Shown here: positions 1 to 11,855 of the stretch, piece after piece
How positions within the stretch are numbered: the first letter of the stretch is position 1
How the letters are laid out: every line of letters begins with the position of its first letter
Assembly (NCBI GenBank): GCA_015680905.1
Contig: CM027381.1
Location: forward strand, 86,763,501-86,827,500
Source of the DNA: Coptis chinensis
Taxonomy: Eukaryota; Streptophyta; Magnoliopsida; Ranunculales; Ranunculaceae
Direction of reading: 5' to 3'
DNA: 64,000 nt
Notes under the pieces: generated by a model
Told to the model about the DNA's origin: nothing
Databases searched by the model: none
What the model saw: only the letters and a program-made list of their open reading frames with translations
Translations under genes and position numbers: made by a program

Positions 1-2140
1 TAATTTTAAAGGTAGGAGAGTCGAGGAGCTTCATCAAGTAAAAAATACACATCTACTTGACCAGGGGATGACTTTACCAAATTCAGCATCTCCAACATTC
101 CATCTCCATCCTAAAGTGGTTTATCGCAATTAAGTATCTCATCAATGCGTCTACATAGATGGTGCCATACCAAACCACCCTTTTTGTTACGAACTTTTCA
201 CTTGAAAACTTGCATATGGAAGAAGGCCCATGTTTGATTGAACTGGTGAATAAAGAATAAGAGATACTAATCTTAGGAACAAATAACCATCAGAATAGTA
301 TATGCAGAAGAAAAAGTAAGTATAAAACAAATTGTAGACCATAAAATAAAGACAAGAATAACCATCAAGTATATATAAAGAAACGCATTGAGAAATAAAG
401 TGTAATGGCAAGATGATCGATATCAACACATGGTACACTAGTTGGAAAAAAAATTAAGCAAGTCTAAGATAATTATGGTATTATGCAAAATCAGATTATA
501 TGAAAATTTGACTAAAGAAAACAAAATACAAATGCATCTGCAGAGTTGTGGCTATTAGTTAGAAATGATGAAAGAGTTCATCCGTGTATAAGAGTAGAAG
601 TCACTTCAATTACCAACTCATAATATAAGAGTTTGAGTTACAGGAACCATTCCAATATATGGGAACTATTTACCAAGTAACATATATAAAACAGGAAGCA
701 GAACCTGAGCCCAAGGCGGCTTTATAGCCGAGAGGTCTAAGATAAAGTCTGTCAACTATCTAAGCTAAAAGATCAACTCCGGCCCCCCACCCCCACCCTT
801 CCCCAGAAATTAATAAATGCACATATAAGGACTCATATGCTAAGGGAATTTAATCTTGATACTATTGATCTAAGGTGAACAGTATTAATGTCATACAGAT
901 AAGTTATGCAACTACACGGGGTGATGACAACTTCTCTGTGTTCATTCACTAGTTGAAGTTCTTGTGCCACTTTCTATTTTGAAGTGATTATGCTGGTAAA
1001 CAAGTGGAATAGACAAGGTAATTACCTCAGACCTATGGATTACTTGGGGATCAAGTATCACTACTCGCTTAACCCCGATATGAGCAAGTGCTTGACAAAG
1101 ATATCATGCCCTTTGAACCTGAGATATATATTTCATATATTCAATATCGAGGAACGTGTCAAATATACGAGTAAAAGCCTTCGCAGATTAAATTGCACAG
1201 AACCAATAAAGAAAGCGACAAAAATCCAATACATGCACACAACACGAAACACATGTTAGATACAAAAAGATGGAAAGTATATTGAACACTAGTGAATTAG
1301 AGCATACCTTTACACATCTTTAGATTCAGCTAAAGGTATATCCTCGTCACCTCAGTTGCTTCGATCTATACTGTTATTCTAAATCATCTTGCTAGCATTT
1401 TTTAGTATTTGTAATTCTGTTATTATGTATCATATTAACTTGATGGATTTTTTTTTTTTTTTTTTTTGAGCTGATGGGAACATCAGCTACAAGCATTTGC
1501 TGCTTGTAGGATCATCTGTCCTCTCAGTTTTGTTCTTATAAGAACCTAAGGAGTGAAATTTGAACATAACGTCACTAAATCCCCATTTGCACTTGCACTT
1601 GCATCTCCACCATAACAGGCTCTTATTAGGCACTTGGTTTAGTTATATACAATGAGATTTCCTCTACTGTAGTGTATTTAATTTAACTATTTCTATTTTG
1701 ATTGAAAAAATTGTAAATCTAATAAACTGCCATAACTATTGGAAAAACTGGTTTCCGTGAACCGCCATAGTTATATACAATGAGCTTATGGGTGAATTAT
1801 GTGCTTGCTTTGGTTTCCGTAGCGTGTGTGCATGTTTGCTAAGATGACTTATGTATTAGAACCGAAGTTACGGTGATGATTCTGGCCCTTTTTCTCTGAT
1901 TTTGGTTGCTTTTGTAGAAGTCCTGGTTGAATGCAATCTTGAATACAAGACCACTTTGTGAAGTTAAATTACACATTGTTTACGGTAATTGTTCAGATAT
2001 TCTTATATGCATGCCTAAATTAATTTCTATCAATAGTGGTGTAGGAAGTTGGATTGTTAATGGACTGTCCTTAATTGGTTAGTTTAAATGTTTGGGTTTT
2101 CTTATTTTGTGATGTACAATTATTATCTCGTAGTAGGGAA
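1..2140. other. Non-coding stretch, no gene recognised
   Basis: AT-rich sequence with only short ORFs that resemble nothing I know. It holds a poly-T run near 1448-1467 and a C-rich patch near 780-805. I looked here for the left terminus of the CACTA element (CACTACAACAGAG) and for the missing 3' part of the LINE and found neither, so it may be host intergenic or intronic DNA, or a decayed 5' part of the CACTA element. Confidence 0.5.
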
Positions 2141-2144
2141 CACG

Positions 2145-2215
2145 GAAATGGATAAGAGTTGGATGCAATTGCCAAATAGGTTTTGCCCAGTGTATCAAAA
2201 AGGAATTAGGGATTA
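2145..2215 (+). repeat. Partial duplicate of the TNP2 first-exon start
   Basis: About 70 bases starting at an ATG (2148) closely match the beginning of the TNP2 gene at 2559. Both read MDKSWMQ, then PNRF and a KKGI segment. This upstream copy meets a stop (TAG at the end of GGGATTAG) after roughly 20 codons. It looks like a local duplication placed in the 5' region of the element. Confidence 0.7.
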
Positions 2216-2558
2216 GCTTGAGAAGTAGTCATGAAGAGCTACTATATAAATAAGATATATACATTTCTTATCTTTTATGATTAAATTTGGATGCAGCAAG
2301 TCAAATATAAGTTATATTGTGGATGCAGCAAGTCAAATTGTCCTTATACAGTAGTTTCAATTATTCATATCAGCTTAAGTATGATAATAGATCGAGTGAC
2401 TGCGATATTTTTTCCTCATTTTAATCTAGTAGTGTTGTTTTGTTCTACCATGTGACGTGTACAAGTATTTTTTTTCCTTTGGTAAGATATGTTTCCTTTG
2501 CCATATTTATTAAAGGTGCAACATACTTGATTCATGTTTTCTTCTTTGATTACTAGAA

Positions 2559-5500
2559 ATGGATAAGAGTTGGATGCAATCGCCGAATAGGTTTAGGCCT
2601 GACTATAAAAAAGGAATTATAGATTTTGTTGAGATTGCTCGTGGTCATACAGACAGAATGGGAAGGACTAGATGTCCATGCAAACAATGCAAAAATAGGA
2701 ATTACAAGCACATCGACGAGGTAAAAGACGATCTAGACCTTTACGGCATGGACAAGAATTACACCCGTTGGGTTTTTCATGGAGAAGACTATGAGGAACA
2801 AAGTGACGATGATGACGATGATGTTGGTGAAGGGGTACAGTTTGATGGACTGGATGACATGTTTGAAGATTTGCAGGCTCCAATACACATTGATAATCTG
2901 GTGCCTAATGTGGAACATAGGGAATCAGGAGGTAATATAGATCCATTTGATGAACTTTTGAGTGAAGCACGTCAACCTTTGTATCCAGGTTGTAAATCTT
3001 CAAAGTTAGATTGTGTCGTGAAGTTGCTTCATTTGAAGATAATTAATCGCTGGAGTAACAAATCATTCACTATGATTCTCCAGTTGATTAAAGCAATATT
3101 GCCTGAAGGTGAGACACTCCCAAAGTCCCATTACGAGGCGAAGGCATTAATGCGTAACTTGGGACTTGGTTATATCTCAATCCATGCATGCAAGTATGAT
3201 TGTGTGTTGTTTTGGAAAGAAAATGAAAATCTTCAAAATTGTCCAGAATGTAATGAGCCGAGGTATCAAGTCTTCGAAGGCAAGACTAAAAAAATACCAC
3301 AGAAGGTGTTGCGTTACTTTCCACTTAAACCAAGGCTCAAGAGGCTATTCATGTCGAGGGTTAATGCTGCAGATATGAGATGGCATAAAGAAAAACTTGA
3401 GCATGAGGAGAACGTACTTAGACACCCAGCAGATTCTAAAGCTTGGGGTGATTTTGACAAGGAACATGAGTGGTTTGCCAATGATCCTCGCAATGTTCGC
3501 CTTGGTCTCGCAAGCGATGGATTTAACCCGTTTGGTAATATGAGCAGCCAATATAGTATGTGGCCGGTACTGGTTATGCCATATAATTTACCACCGTGGA
3601 AGTGTATGAAAGAACCATTCACCTTCATGTGCCCTCATCGATCCCGGGGCCTACATCACTGGGAATGATATCGATGTCTATTTACGACCTTTGATTGATG
3701 AACTAAAAGAGTTATGGAATGATGGGGTGGAGGCGTATGATGCAAAGAGCAAAGGAAACATTTTTGGTTGCATCTTTGCAGGTGTTATGGACTATAAATG
3801 ATTTTCCAAAGACTAGGTAATTTATCCGGTTGGACACGAAGGGAAACCGGCTTGCCCTAATTGTAACAAGGATCTGATTTCCATGTATTTAAAGAATGGC
3901 GAAAGTTGTGTTATATGGCCAATCGTCGTTTTCTCGCAGACCAAGGCATCCTTGGAGAACTTCGTGGCAAACACTTATTTGATGGAAATAGGGAGAGCAG
4001 GTTGCCACCCTCTGAGTTGTCTAGGGATGAATTGTTTATCACAGTGAACTATGTAGAACCTCTTCAGAATTCGGAAAGCCGCCCCTAACAAGAAGAGAAA
4101 GCGTTATGAGATGGAGTTGAATTGGACAAAGAAAAGCATATTTTTTGAGTTACCGTATTGGGACACTCTTAAGCTACTGACACAACTTGGATGTTATGCA
4201 TGTTGAGAAGAACATCTGTGACAATGTAGTGGGGACATTGTTAGATATAGATAGCAAAACAAAAGATTCAAGTAAAAAGCTCGATTAGATTTGGCAAAGA
4301 TTGGGTATAAGAAAAGAGTTGCATCTAATCCCAAGAGGTGATAAGTTTGTAATGCCACCAGCATGCTACACATTGTCATCTTCAGAGAAAAAATCTTTTT
4401 GCGAGTGGTTGAAGTCGGTGAAGTTTCCCGATGGCTATGCATCTAACATTTCTAGATGTGCAAATGCTAAAGATGGTAAGATAACAGGAATGAAAAGTCA
4501 TGACTGTCATGTGCTCTTGCAACAACTTCTCCCAATTGCAATACGTGGTTTTGTGCCCAATGATGTAGCCATTGCATTGGTTGAGTTGGGAATGTTCTTT
4601 AAAGAGTTATGTTGCAAGACTTTAAAATTGGAAGTATTAGAGAAAATGGAAAAGGACATTGCGGTGATACTTTGTAAGCTCGAACAAATATTTCCTCCCC
4701 GCATTCTTTGATGTAATGGTCCATTTGGCTATCCACTTGCCACGTGAGGCGATACTTGGAGGACCCGGTCGCAATTATAGGTGGATGTATCCTATTGAAA
4801 GGTGAGGTTTACTGTTAGTAATTTATTTAATTTGAAATTAGCATGTTCAAGTTTTTATTTACTATATATATATTACATGTGTGTGTTATATGCAAGCAGG
4901 TATCTACACACGCTAAAACAATATGTTGAAATAAAGCTGCCGGAAGGTTCAATTCTTTGGCGTATGTAGACACCGAATGTCTCACGTTTTGCTCCATGTA
5001 TCTTCAAGGAGTTGAAACTTCGGTTCAATCGTGAAGAACTAAACTATGATGGTGGTAATGAGAATCAACAGGTTGGATTTCGTGTTTTAAGCACAAAATG
5101 TTCGGCCTTTAGGAGCCTATACAAGTTCCATTCTTGATCCAAAAGACTATGCCAAGGCTCATTACTATGTGTTGAATAATTGAAGAAATTTCAACATATT
5201 TAGAGTAAGTTTTATTGCATTTAGTTTTACCGAAGTTTTTTATCATCATCAACTACTCGAAGTTATTAAGTTTATATATATTTGATATGCATGCAATCAA
5301 CACACATGACGAGAGCTTGAAATGCAAAGCTCACACAACTTACATGAGAAACAAGAAATGTTGTTTCCTAGTTGGTTTCAAAACGTGTAAGAGCTCGTAT
5401 TGCTACTTTTTATACAATGGTTATGAACTTGGATAATATGCTAATTATGTTTTCCTAACTTGGTGTACTAATTTTATGAATAGATGCAAGTATTAGCGCA

Positions 5501-6281
5501 GTTGAGAACTCCTCCGGCGTTTTACGGATGAATTATATTCATTGGCATGTGGGCCCCGATAAGCGTGTGAAACGGTATAGTGGATGCATTGTTAATGGGA
5601 TTAGGTTTCACACCAAGGATCGAGAAAAAATCTCCGAACCAAAAAATAGTGGTGTTGAAGTAAAGGGGAACACCAAGGAGAAGAGATTGACTTTTATGGT
5701 GTGTTAACCGATGTTTTGAGGTTAGTTATCTATTTGGGAATCGAAGTTTATCTTTTCAAATGTGATTGGTATGATGTTGGTAATAGAAGGACGGGATTCA
5801 AACGGATGGTCACTTTACTAGTATTAATGGCTCCAAGATGTGGTATAAAGAAGACCAGTTTGTCTTAGCCACGCAAGCATGTCAAGTCTTTTACGTCGAT
5901 GATACCAAATTAGGTGTCGGTTGGAAAGTTGTGCAAAAGACAAAGCCTCGAAACGTGTTTGATGTTCCAGAGAAAGAAGAAGCAGGTAGTGATGTAGCAT
6001 ATCAACAGGAAGAGCAAGTTGGGGTGAATATCGACAATGTCCAACTTGATCAAACTCATGAAGCAAGCAAAGCGGGGTTCAAAATGCACCATTCACACCC
6101 ATACGCCTAGATAGGGGAGGATTTGGACCCAAACGAAGTTGATGCTAATGTGGTCGTGGCTGCTATGGAAAGTCATCAAACCGATAACAATTTCATTATT
6201 GACGAGGAAGATGATGAAATAGATGACACATTAATAGAGTATTGTTCGAAGAAGAGGAGCATGTCAGTATCCAAAGATTGA
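2559..6281 (+). pseudogene. TNP2-like CACTA transposase, broken
   Basis: The first 369 codons are open from the ATG at 2559. They begin with the transposase-associated domain (MDKSWM start, CPCKQC cysteine motif near residue 40, RWVFHGE), then an acidic linker, then the start of the TNP2/Transposase_21 domain (LGLGY.SIHACKYDCVLF.KE, CPEC, KVLRYFPLKPRLKRLF). A small indel near 3630 shifts the frame; the domain continues in other frames (PGNDIDVYL, NDFP, ELPYWDTLKL). A DUF4218-like part is open at 4301-4711 (KSHDCHVLLQQLLPIAIRG) and runs on to FPPRILDV-like and HLPREA motifs. An intron (GT at 4802, AG at 4899) joins IER to YLHTLKQYVE. DUF4216 follows at ~5570-5960 (IRFHTKDR, NSGVEVKG, MWYKEDQFVLATQA, VFYVDDTK). 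Many frameshifts and stops make it non-functional. The gene ends in an acidic tail near 6281. Confidence 0.88.
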
Positions 6282-6343
6282 TGATGATCTGAGACATTGA
6301 CTAAATGTTAATGAAAAACTTCATTATCCATTTTGTATGTTGG

Positions 6344-6344
<1 letters not shown>

Positions 6345-6387
<43 letters not shown>
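6345..6387. repeat. (TA)n microsatellite
   Basis: About 21 uninterrupted TA units just downstream of the TNP2 pseudogene, within the CACTA element. Confidence 0.95.
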
Positions 6388-6389
<2 letters not shown>

Positions 6390-6639
6390 TGCATTCACAT
6401 TAAGCGTTAAAGCATATTCTAGCTAGGACAGGTTGTTTGGATTGCATTACATTAAGTGATAGTTTTGTTGTTGGATCTATTTCGTGCTAAGTCAGGTACA
6501 TGCTTATATATTAAGAATTGAAACTCTCCATTTTAATGCTATATTAATTTTTTTTATATATGACTTTTAATGTGCTTTATTATTGTATTTAGATTATGTG
6601 CCATTTGATATCAATTGTTTTTTTATCAAATTTAAGTTT

Positions 6640-8420
6640 TCGTGTATAGCTATGACTTGAGGTGTAACTCGACGAGTGAGAGCACAACCAATGTCGCGGT
6701 TAGCGAAGTGAACACATCAAGTATTGGTAATAAGATTATATTTTGGTTTGTTTAATGCATTGGATAGTTCAATAATAAAAGACTAGGCATCTTTTTTCTT
6801 CTTTTTATGAATGTTTTTGTTAATGCTCCAACTAAGAAAAAAAGGCAAGGCTATGAATAAGAAACTCATTGATTACAAAGCTGCTACTGGTCAAAAACCT
6901 AGGATAGAGATCCACAAAGATCATGCAAGACCTGTGGGAAGGTGGAGTACTCAATTCGTGAGGGAGATTGGAGTAGTAGCGCGACAACATGGACCTCTTA
7001 CAGCATGATTGGGATAAAGTGGAAGAGGATGTGAGAGGACCATTACATTGATCGCATTAAGGTAATAAAGTTTTTATTCTAGTTGCATGGCATATCAGAA
7101 TGATTCCTTGTAACTTTGTAATGCATTTCTTGTAGGACAAGTTTGATGTGGATATGCAACTTCCACATGTGAAGTACGTCGTGGACAAGATATTAGGGGA
7201 GCGCTTAAGAGGATATAGGTGTCTTCTTCACTTGCACTATAAACGCGTTTTGGAAATGATGATGCGCTGGGCAACAACGAAATCCTTATAGTGGCGTGGT
7301 ATGCAAGATAAATGGGATGCTTCTCGTGTGATTGGTTTGAAGGGGAAGATTTCAAGGTATGATAGTTTACTTATTAGTCTCCTTTAAATGGTTATTGTTG
7401 GCTGGTTATTGTTGTGATTGGTTTCATGTGTTTTGAGGAAATTAAGGAAATCTAGAAGAGGATATAATTATATTTTTGAGGTTGAAGTGGTAGTCTAGCT
7501 ATGTTCCAAGGAAAGGATTGTTCTAATTTTTTTTTTTTTAAGGCTGAGACCCTTTGTTTTCCTCTTGACTTGAGATTAGGCAATAATGCAGCTCTTTACA
7601 TTTATCCCATCTTAGTTCAAAGTTGAGTCCAATGAGCCACTGATTATATGATTATATTATTCAAATACAACTTGTAATACAATATTCATTTTACTTCAGA
7701 AAATTAGCGAGCAGAATTCAAGTAATCGGCAAAAGCTCTCAACAAACCATTGTCTTTGGTTCAAAGTCATTTCTACATTTCTTCGAGGAATCGGTATATT
7801 TTTATTTACATAATTTATGTTGCTTTGGAGTTGTGTACTATTATTTAAAATAAATTATGCATTTTCAAATATTTTTTCAGCGACTCTCAAAACCCAACAA
7901 ACCGTGGGAAAGATTGAATTCTACCGTCGAACCCACTTTAGTAGTAAGGGATGGACTAGTCCCAGTAGCTCGGAAAATTATGTAAGTTAAATGACTCTTA
8001 CTTGCTTTTACCATTGCATTTTAATTTCATATATTTATCCCTAGTTTAAACTTACAGAACGGATCGACAACTTAAAGTTGAGTCCGGGCGTAAGAGAAAG
8101 GTGGTGAGCCAAAGACCGAGGATGAAATTTTTAGTACAAGATATTGGGTGTAAGATCTGGATATTGTAAAGGCCTTGGGCATGGTGTCATGCCACCATCA
8201 GCTAGAAGGATGAGATCCATTCACTTAGAGGAGGAAGTGCAAAGGAGCAAAGATCTTTGAAGAGGAAGTACAAAGGACGAGGGTCGAGGAAGCTGAAAAA
8301 ACGAATGACGAGCTCACTGCTGAAATGGTATCCCAAAGAACTAAATTGGAAGAGGTTTTGGCCGTTCAAGCTAGGATGGAGGCTTGGATGCTACAGTTCA
8401 GTGGAGGTTCTCAATGGTAC
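6640..8420 (+). pseudogene. CACTA second gene, Transposase_24 (Ptta/En/Spm) protein, broken
   Basis: Scattered exons match the plant Transposase_24 family, the TNP1-like partner gene of CACTA elements. At 6811-7008 a 65-codon ORF holds a RPVGRWSTQFVREIGVVARQ segment, equivalent to the family's usual RPVG...FA.E.G...R motif. After an intron-like gap, 7131-7340 reads DKFDVDMQLPHVKYVVDKIL and a KWDASRVIGLKGK segment, interrupted by a stop. Further pieces are at ~7700 (SEQNSSNRQKLS), ~7880-7970 (KPWERLNSTVEPTLVVRDG) and ~8270-8415, a charged, probably coiled-coil C-terminal part ending before a GTACGT donor-like site. Stops and frame changes throughout. An exon-like piece near 12652-12728 after TTATGCCAG may be the displaced last exon, which is speculative. 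Confidence 0.72.
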
Positions 8421-8601
8421 GTAGTTTGAAAACTTTAAGCAAGTAAGAAATATTGGTATCTTATCTTCTGTTAATGATGTATTGGGTTTTTTTTTTTTCT
8501 TTTTTCACACAATTAGGGATATATGATTGACAATTAGGTGTACACATCGAGGCATTGATAATTCCTTGAAAGCTTGGTTTGTCTGAACCTTTAAGACGTC
8601 A

Positions 8602-8910
8602 GATAACCAGCACTAATTCCTACACTTGATCGGTCTCATATGTTACCTTAAAAGAGCTGGTTCAACATGCATGGCTTAAACGCTATTCTAGAGCCCAAAC
8701 CGCTTCCCTCGAAAGCATTTTTGTTGATGGTTGAGCTTCAACCTTCCCCGATCCTAGCCTATCCATCTAAGCCCTTGTTCCTTTTCGCGGTAGTGTTTGT
8801 TTTTGAGCTTAGGTTCTTTTCCCGAGCCCCTATTTAAAACAGTAGCAAAGGATAGATGGAATAGCCGAAGGATAAAGGTTAGGACAAAGGATAAAGGTTA
8901 GGCTTATTTT
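8602..8910 (+). repeat. Left copy of ~290-bp direct repeat inside the CACTA element
   Basis: This copy starts near CAGCACTAATTCCTACAC and ends near GGATAAAGGTTAGG. It matches 11856-12140 in the same orientation with small indels. Between the copies lie the CRY1 fragment, the FOLD pseudogene and other DNA. The style of the sequence (AATAGCCGAAGG, GAGCCC) reminds me of plant mitochondrial intergenic DNA, but I cannot verify that here. Confidence 0.8.
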
Positions 8911-9265
8911 TTCTTTTTAGTGTCATCATTCGCTTCAAAAAAAGTCTTTGCCTCGCATCAAACCACGCCCCTCTGCTTCCTTTGCAGCCTCTTGACCGGC
9001 CATAATCCCACTCTCCACGACCACAAAGCAGTAATAATTTACTTAGAATAAGGATAAAAACATTACAAGTTCAAGGGGATAAGAGCAGAATCTATGACCC
9101 ATACATTTATTGGCCTAAACCATACTAGAAAAAGAAAAAGCAATCTTGTTATAAGTCCTAAAAACTTCTCTTTCACAGTCTATAGTAATTATTACTGCAT
9201 GACCAGAACATAGATTTGATACAGAGATTGTTTTCTTGGGTTTGAGTTGCTAAGAGAAAAAAAAA

Positions 9266-9456
9266 ATGTCAAGTGGACTTGTTCGTGGTGGTGGTGGTAA
9301 TAGCAGTTGTAGTAGTATAGTATGGTTTAGAAGAGATCTTAGAATTGAAGATAACCCTGCACTTGCTGCTGGTGTAAGAGCAGGTGCTGTGGTTGCTGTT
9401 TTTATTTGGGCATCTGAAGAGGAAGGTTATTATTATCCAGGGAGAGTTTCTAGGTG
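9266..9456 (+). pseudogene. CRY1: Cryptochrome 1 N-terminal fragment (photolyase-related domain)
   Basis: The 5' end of a plant cryptochrome 1-like coding sequence starts at the ATG at 9266 and reads for about 63 codons. After a divergent serine/glycine-rich start it shows SIVWFRRDLRIEDNPALAAG, then EEEGYYYPGRVSRWWL. Both are hallmarks of the N-terminal photolyase-homology domain of plant CRY1 blue-light receptors. Homology stops abruptly after RWWL; the frame ends at 9490. About 60-80 bases upstream look like a native 5' UTR, with an A-run just before the ATG. No FAD-binding region is present, so it cannot make a receptor. It has the same strand as the CACTA genes and fits gene-fragment capture, although independent insertion is possible. 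Confidence 0.85.
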
Positions 9457-9520
9457 GTGGTTGGTGATAATCATCCAATTAGGTAACTAGTGTTGTGGAT
9501 CTGCTAGATTTTTCGATTTC

Positions 9521-9531
9521 AAAGGCACCCA
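9521..9531. repeat. Target-site duplication, left copy (FOLD retrocopy)
   Basis: AAAGGCACCCA here is repeated exactly at 10812-10822. It lies directly next to a run of 15 T, which is the poly-A tail of the minus-strand retrocopy. This arrangement marks L1-type insertion of a processed transcript. Confidence 0.85.
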
Positions 9532-10811
9532 TTTTTTTTTTTTTTTAAGGTTACCCAAAAAGGGGTCTTTAAATTTAAAAAGAAAAGAGGGAGACTAGAT
9601 GGACAACAGCAATGAGGCAAAGAACAAGGAAAAACAAAGACAGCGCTTCTCATTATCCAAACACACTACTTAAAAAGTCCCCAAATTGGGTTTATGGTAC
9701 GGTTTGGCTCGGAAAAACTCCTCCCTTCAGTTAAAAGGGCTCTCTTGAGCAATTATTGCAACAAATGGAGTACACAATTAGAATTATATTACCAGAGAAG
9801 AACCTTTACATATTATCAAGAACAACTTCCCGCCAAAATCTGGGAAACATGATTACGAACTCAAGTAATAAATAGGAGATCGTTCTTCGCTTTCAATCTT
9901 ACGCTTTAGCACCATCCAAGGTATTTTTTTTGAGTAGCATTGCAACGGTCATTGGGCCCACACCTCACAGGCTGGAGTCACCCATCCAAAGAACTTTGCA
10001 AGCTTGTTCAAAGTCCACATCACCCTACGAGCCTATAGCCCGACTTTCTACTTGGGTCATCAAACAGATTTGTACCAACATCAATAACTGCTGCACGGGT
10101 TTGATCCAGTCACCTTTAATCATATTTGCATCCTGCTTTGCAGCTATGATGATGTCCTTTCACGAATAATGCTTTTTAGAAATTAGTGCGTGAGTGAACT
10201 CCGATATAAATGGCATCCGCTTTGAGAAGAAGCAACGCCAATCGGTAGTCCAACTATATTACGCCGACCAACTACCACGCCCCTTTTGCTCTTTACACTT
10301 ATGCCAATCGCGTGATAGAAGTTCAAGGCAACCCTTTGGTGTACACGGCTGAAATAATGGATCTCGCCTTTCATACCAAGTTTGCCAATGTTCGGAGGAT
10401 GAAAACCATCTACATCCTTTTCAATGCTGATTTCATTTAAGGCGTTTTCTTCATTGATATGTCTTTGGAAGAGGAAGTTGAACCAAGATTCCATGGATGT
10501 CGGGATGAGCGTTTAACTCACGGACCTTTTGGATCAATTCAGCGGGTACTTTCGGGCAGGCAGATTGATATCATAAGATTTAATTCCAACAGCAAAGACA
10601 TGCCTTTCTCTTCATATTCACATAGCTTTGAGAATCTTTCCTACTTCCCACAATAATAATGGCTAGCCAGGGACCTTTCCATGTTTAGTGGAGAGTTGTT
10701 GAACCAAAGCTATTTGAGCGTATAGTATGAGCTATTGCTTTACCATCTATGATCGTGGCTTTCTTTCGCTCTTCTTCAAGACGCCATTATTAAATGAGAT
10801 GGATAATGATG
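9532..10811 (-). pseudogene. FOLD: Processed pseudogene of FOLD, methylenetetrahydrofolate dehydrogenase/cyclohydrolase
   Basis: Reading the minus strand from an ATG at 10788, nearly the whole FolD protein is recognisable without introns, though frames shift several times. In order: ATIIDGKAIA near the N-terminus; VPGLAIIIVG.RKDSQSYV.MK, where Y and K are the family's catalytic-site tyrosine and lysine; LIQKVRELNAHPDIHGILVQ; HINEE and SIEKDVDGFHP; KRGVVVGRRNIVGLP, the NADP-binding turn; MIKGDWIKP; GDVDFEQACKV; GVGPMTVAMLL; and NTLDGAK near the end (~9895). About 350 bases of 3' UTR follow, then a 15-base poly-A (T-run at 9532-9546). The active enzyme interconverts methylene-, methenyl- and formyl-tetrahydrofolate. 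The lack of a transit peptide suggests a cytosolic FOLD1-like parent. It is dead through stops and indels. Confidence 0.9.
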
Positions 10812-10822
10812 AAAGGCACCCA
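10812..10822. repeat. Target-site duplication, right copy (FOLD retrocopy)
   Basis: Exact copy of AAAGGCACCCA at 9521-9531, directly upstream of the 5' end of the minus-strand FOLD retrocopy. Confidence 0.85.
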
Positions 10823-11855
10823 TAGTTGATCAATAAGATGTAGACTTCGCTATTGATCACAAGCTAAAAAAGCTTTGCAAGATGTTTTGCGTTCTAGTCC
10901 ACCAATAGTGCATCTAGGGCGTTTCGGTGGTCGATCATAACTATTAAGGTTTGCTATCTTTGCATTTTCAAAGATACACACTTTCAATTTTAAAATTTGT
11001 TTGAACAGATAGCTCCTTTTCATGTTATCGATCCAATTATTAAGGCTGAAATGGAGGAGAGTGCTTGCTTTCGAAGTGTGGGTGTTGGATAGAAAGGCTT
11101 CGCTTTATCCGTTCTTGACCCTCCTTCTAGCTCTGTTTCCATTTCATCGATCAACCGTCTCTGCTGGTTTAGGATCAACTGGATGTACTTCATTTGTCAA
11201 AATGAGAGTTTCGGGCACCTTGTGGGGAATCATTCGATGTCCGGAACCATGTTATCCACGGCCGGTCCTTTTCCTCGCTTTTTGTCGAATGAAGCCTTTT
11301 TTCTCTGTTTTTCCTTTTATTAATATTTGAATTCTTCATAGTAAAATGACCGATGAGGTGAGTGTACACGGGCGGGGAAGGCACCTACTACAACAACTCA
11401 GCGGGAACCCCAATCTATTATCTCCGTTCGCCTTTATTCCGTCTAATCCCTTTGCAAAAGCGGCTTTGCTCCAGGGAACCGGCCTCTATGGCATCGGCTT
11501 TTGCCGCCTCTTACGCCGGACATAGCGGTTTCTACATTTGAAAAGCACGACGCAGCAGCAGCAGCCTCCTCGTGGTGGTCATGTTTCTCAACTTTGCACT
11601 TTCTAATGGTTTCCCAAAGCATATGGGACGCTGCCTAGTTCTCATTGGAAAGGAATCGGTGAATATTCCTTCGTCTCCCGCCGACACGCGGTTTGACACA
11701 CGGTCATACCCGATTGGCTCCAAATCTATAGTTGTAGAAAGAATATCAAGAGAACTATCACGCGGGAAAAGCAAGTGTATGATCGGATCAATCAAGAGAT
11801 AGTGGTTCGCCAAACAACTTTTTTCCTTCCGAAAAGAAAGATAGGGTCAATTTCC
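10823..11855. other. Unassigned, possibly organelle-derived sequence
   Basis: No gene is recognised. Several stretches have the look of plant mitochondrial non-coding DNA: higher GC, few A/T runs, purine/pyrimidine blocks such as the one around 11400-11530 and 11640-11820. An ORF at 11572-11802 encodes nothing I recognise. An exon-like piece begins near 11010 after a splice-acceptor-like TTGAACAG. Origin as a nuclear mitochondrial insertion is a guess from sequence style only. Confidence 0.3.

Noticed and set aside
1..2140. A hidden left CACTA terminus or LINE 3' end
   Set aside because: No CACTACAA motif, subterminal repeats or LINE protein segments could be read on either strand.
11022..11813. 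ORFs in the organelle-like section (11022-11330, 11532-11813, 11572-11802)
   Set aside because: No similarity to any mitochondrial or nuclear protein I know, and no start or splice context.
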